This document shows, in pieces, positions 54,933 to 56,749 of a stretch of 56,749 nucleotides of DNA. The notes under the pieces were generated by a model. The model was given only the letters and a program-made list of their open reading frames with translations. It searched no databases and was not told where the DNA came from. Each line of letters opens with the position of its first letter. The first letter of the stretch is position 1. This DNA is from an uncultured Lachnospiraceae bacterium (lineage in GTDB: Bacteria > Bacillota > Clostridia > Lachnospirales > Lachnospiraceae): assembly GCA_902788555.1 (NCBI GenBank), contig CADAKQ010000027.1, forward strand, positions 1 to 56,749, in the 5' to 3' direction. The position numbers and the translations under genes are program-made.

Positions 54933-55004
54933 GAGAATTATAAATCATAGATTAGGGGAAAATAGTAAGATAACTGTTTTTAATAGTACAGATTCAAAAT
55001 TGAC

Positions 55005-55093
55005 TTGTCTTGCCGATAAGACGAAAATGATGGATTTTTGTCTTACATATAAGACAAAAATAGTGATTTTTTGTCTTGCATATAAGACAAAAA
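55005..55093 (+). repeat. Three palindromes in 33-bp register before the DUF4143 gene
   Basis: TTGTCTT begins at 55005, 55038 and 55071, each followed after 4-6 bases by AAGAC(A/G)A. Units 2 and 3 are near-perfect TTTTTGTCTT/AAGACAAAAA palindromes; unit 1 is shorter. The 33-bp step puts sites about three helical turns apart, as for a DNA-binding protein, or gives three hairpins in the leader. Confidence 0.9.
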
Positions 55094-55129
55094 TAACATA
55101 TAATTGTTTTAATAAAGGGAGGAATCACT

Positions 55130-56407
55130 ATGAACAGAGATCTATTAAAGCAAATAATGATTGACCAAAAAGAAATGTATCTTAATAATCCTATCGTCCA
55201 CAGAGATTATAACCTTGAAGATAATGTTAATTATTGCTTTGTTGGAATCAGGCGTACAGGTAAATCATATATGATGTATCAGCAGATCAAAAACCTGATG
55301 GATAAAGGAGTATCTATTAATCACATAGTGTATGTTAATTTTGAAGATGAACGTTTATTAGAATTGAATGCAGACGAGCTAAATTCAATTCTTGAAATAG
55401 GACTCGAGATTGCGGGTTCAGATATAAAACCATATCTGTTTTTTGATGAAATTCAAAATATATATGGGTGGGAGAAGTTCGTACGTCGTCTTGCTGATAT
55501 GAAATATAGGATAAACATTACAGGAAGCAATAGTAAAATGTTGAGTAGTGAAATTGCATCAACGCTTGGTGGACGATTTATGATTGTAAAGATATTTCCA
55601 TATTCGTTTCAGGAATATATTAATGCCGGAAATTTAACTATTGATCATACTAATGTAATTAGTACAAAGGATAGAGCAGTAATTATGAACTTATATAATC
55701 AATATGTTGAATTTGGAGCATTTCCCGAATTGGTTGATATAAGAAATAAACGCGATTATTTGAACAGTATTTACCAGACAATCTATCTTGGAGACATTAT
55801 TACAAGGAATAAAATAACAAATGATTTTGCAATACGATTAATATTAAAGAAGGTTGCAGAGTCTATAATGAAACCATTATCATACAACAGGCTTGTAAAT
55901 ATTTTGAAAAGCACGGGAGCAGCAATAGGAAAACAGACTGTTATAAATTATATGGGATTTATAGTTGAATCATATATACTTTTCACAATACAAAATTATG
56001 CTGCAAAACTTGTTGAGAAGGAAACTGCACCTAAATATTATTTTATGGATACAGGTTTGCTTGGACTTTTTCTTATTGATGGCAAAACTGCACAGCTTGA
56101 AAATCTGGTAGCCATTGAACTGATTAGAAGATATGGCAATGAAAATGTATTTTATTTTGAGAAAAATGTTGAAATTGATTTCTATATACCTGATGAAAAA
56201 CTTGCAATTCAGGTTAGTTATAGTGTATTAGATAATATTGATACAAAGGATAGGGAAGTAAATGCCTTTAAGAAGCTTTATGATTATATACCCGATACAA
56301 AATGTATGATTATTACTAATAGTGAGGAATCTGAATTTGATGTTGATGGAATAAAAATACCAGTAGTGCCTGTGTGGAAGTGGCTGCTTAACGATAAAAT
56401 ATTATAA
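55130..56407 (+). CDS. AAA_14/DUF4143 family ATPase
   Basis: 425 aa. Walker A GIRRTGKS (39-46), Walker B PYLFFDEIQ (Asp106, Glu107), sensor ITGSNSKML (~130). The C-terminal DUF4143 part keeps ENLVAIEL, then EIDFYIP and AIQVSYS (~350-370), a PD-(D/E)XK-like set. The family is abundant in anaerobes, often in many copies, and has no settled function. GGGAGG ribosome site. Preceded by three palindromes. Confidence 0.92.
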   Translation: MNRDLLKQIMIDQKEMYLNNPIVHRDYNLEDNVNYCFVGIRRTGKSYMMYQQIKNLMDKGVSINHIVYVNFEDERLLELNADELNSILEIGLEIAGSDIKPYLFFDEIQNIYGWEKFVRRLADMKYRINITGSNSKMLSSEIASTLGGRFMIVKIFPYSFQEYINAGNLTIDHTNVISTKDRAVIMNLYNQYVEFGAFPELVDIRNKRDYLNSIYQTIYLGDIITRNKITNDFAIRLILKKVAESIMKPLSYNRLVNILKSTGAAIGKQTVINYMGFIVESYILFTIQNYAAKLVEKETAPKYYFMDTGLLGLFLIDGKTAQLENLVAIELIRRYGNENVFYFEKNVEIDFYIPDEKLAIQVSYSVLDNIDTKDREVNAFKKLYDYIPDTKCMIITNSEESEFDVDGIKIPVVPVWKWLLNDKIL

Positions 56408-56519
56408 AATATATCGAAGTGGCCTATTAGATATTTTATTATTGATAATATAAGTCTGATATGTTATCGTCGTATTAGTCGTCTTATACATTAATCATCT
56501 TGGTTAAGAATTTTTTACG

Positions 56520-56549
56520 CAAGACAGTTTTTAACTGTCTTGTTTTTTT
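56520..56549 (+). terminator. Terminator downstream of the DUF4143 gene
   Basis: CAAGACAGTT/AACTGTCTTG (56520-56529/56533-56542) with seven T. The preceding 110 bp hold nothing recognisable. Confidence 0.9.
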
Positions 56550-56562
56550 ACTTTATAGGAAA

Positions 56563-56582
56563 GTTCTCCTAGCGGAGAACTC
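56563..56582. repeat. Small palindrome
   Basis: AGTTCTCC TAGC GGAGAACT, a perfect 8-bp stem between two opposite terminators; role unclear. Confidence 0.6.
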
Positions 56583-56587
56583 TTGAA

Positions 56588-56613
56588 CAAAAAATGCCTG
56601 CAAAAGCAGGCAT
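56588..56613 (-). terminator. Terminator of the minus-strand gene at the right edge
   Basis: On the minus strand ATGCCTGC TTTT GCAGGCAT followed by TTTTTTG. Confidence 0.8.
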
Positions 56614-56634
56614 AGAGAACAGACGGTATAGATT

Positions 56635-56749
56635 TTAGAGGATATAAAAGCCTTCTTCACCTACATCGTCATCATATAAATCTTCATTAAGAAAGTATGA
56701 CATATCCAGTAAATCGTCATCACTCATCCTGCTGACCATAGATGAGGTC
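56635..56749 (-). CDS. C-terminus of a gene running out of the window (partial)
   Basis: The minus-strand frame ends SRMSDDDLLDMSYFLNEDLY... with an Asp/Glu-rich tail and stop at 56635-56637. About 37 residues are visible. A terminator follows, which supports a real gene end. Family unknown. Confidence 0.55.
   Translation of the reverse strand, partial: TSSMVSRMSDDDLLDMSYFLNEDLYDDDVGEEGFYIL

Overview
The window reads as chromosome of an anaerobic, low-GC Gram-positive bacterium, most likely a Lachnospiraceae member (Clostridia); the genus cannot be fixed from sequence alone. Pointers are the clostridial gene order rnfCDGEAB, a YlmC/YmxH sporulation-type PRC protein next to nrdR, an IscU-like plus GGGtGRT protein pair, strong AGGAGG ribosome sites, AT-rich codon choice and several lone c-di-GMP proteins.

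Layout. 1-5.9 kb: a CNNM/CorC transporter (minus strand), NusG-domain-II and Gx-transporter genes, then an accessory stretch with an AAA ATPase and a secreted YD-repeat protein, both preceded by simple tandem repeats. 5.9-11.1 kb: an Rnf ferredoxin:NAD+ oxidoreductase operon in which RnfD and RnfG are one fused protein. 11.1-15.9 kb: CapA lipoprotein, YlmC-like protein, NrdR, YigZ and a FIST-GGDEF protein. 16.0-27.2 kb: a complete type II-A CRISPR-Cas locus: WYL regulator, an antisense tracrRNA, cas9-cas1-cas2-csn2 with overlapping genes, a 56-spacer array (36-bp repeats, 29-30-bp spacers) and a 65-aa ribbon-helix-helix-like protein just behind the array. 27.2-30.5 kb: an ABC-2 exporter operon on the minus strand interrupted by a long palindrome. 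30.6-39.6 kb: tgt, yajC, the IscU-like/GGGtGRT pair, a PHP phosphoesterase, a DUF308 membrane protein, a MATE exporter, an L,D-transpeptidase and a C39-like peptidase. 39.8-44.8 kb: rpsL-rpsG-fusA-tuf. 44.8-56.7 kb: accessory DNA with two large tandem-repeat arrays, a PD-(D/E)XK-like protein, YczE-like protein, orphan prepilin, DUF3892 protein, solute-binding lipoprotein plus GGDEF-EAL protein, a decayed Na/Pi-cotransporter gene, small membrane proteins, a Na+/Ca2+ exchanger and an AAA_14/DUF4143 ATPase.

How parts fit. The CRISPR locus appears functional: all Cas9 nuclease residues are present, the array begins directly after an ATTTGAG leader-anchoring motif and ends in a decayed repeat, and the tracrRNA has the expected bulged lower stem, hairpins and terminator. 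Its inferred 5' end forms a perfect hairpin with its own anti-repeat. One repeat is truncated by 16 bp, and two spacers eleven positions apart match at 28 of 30 bases, suggesting repeated acquisition from diverging relatives of one invader.

A second theme is less expected. Four accessory genes, at 2731, 4136, 45534 and 55130, each have a different short tandem repeat in the DNA just upstream: 10-bp, 5-bp, 26-bp plus 53-bp, and 33-bp units. The 10-bp repeat also surrounds the start codon of the gene at 2012. I consider these repeat leaders, and the hairpin-forming 53-bp array in particular, the best candidates for undescribed biology here.
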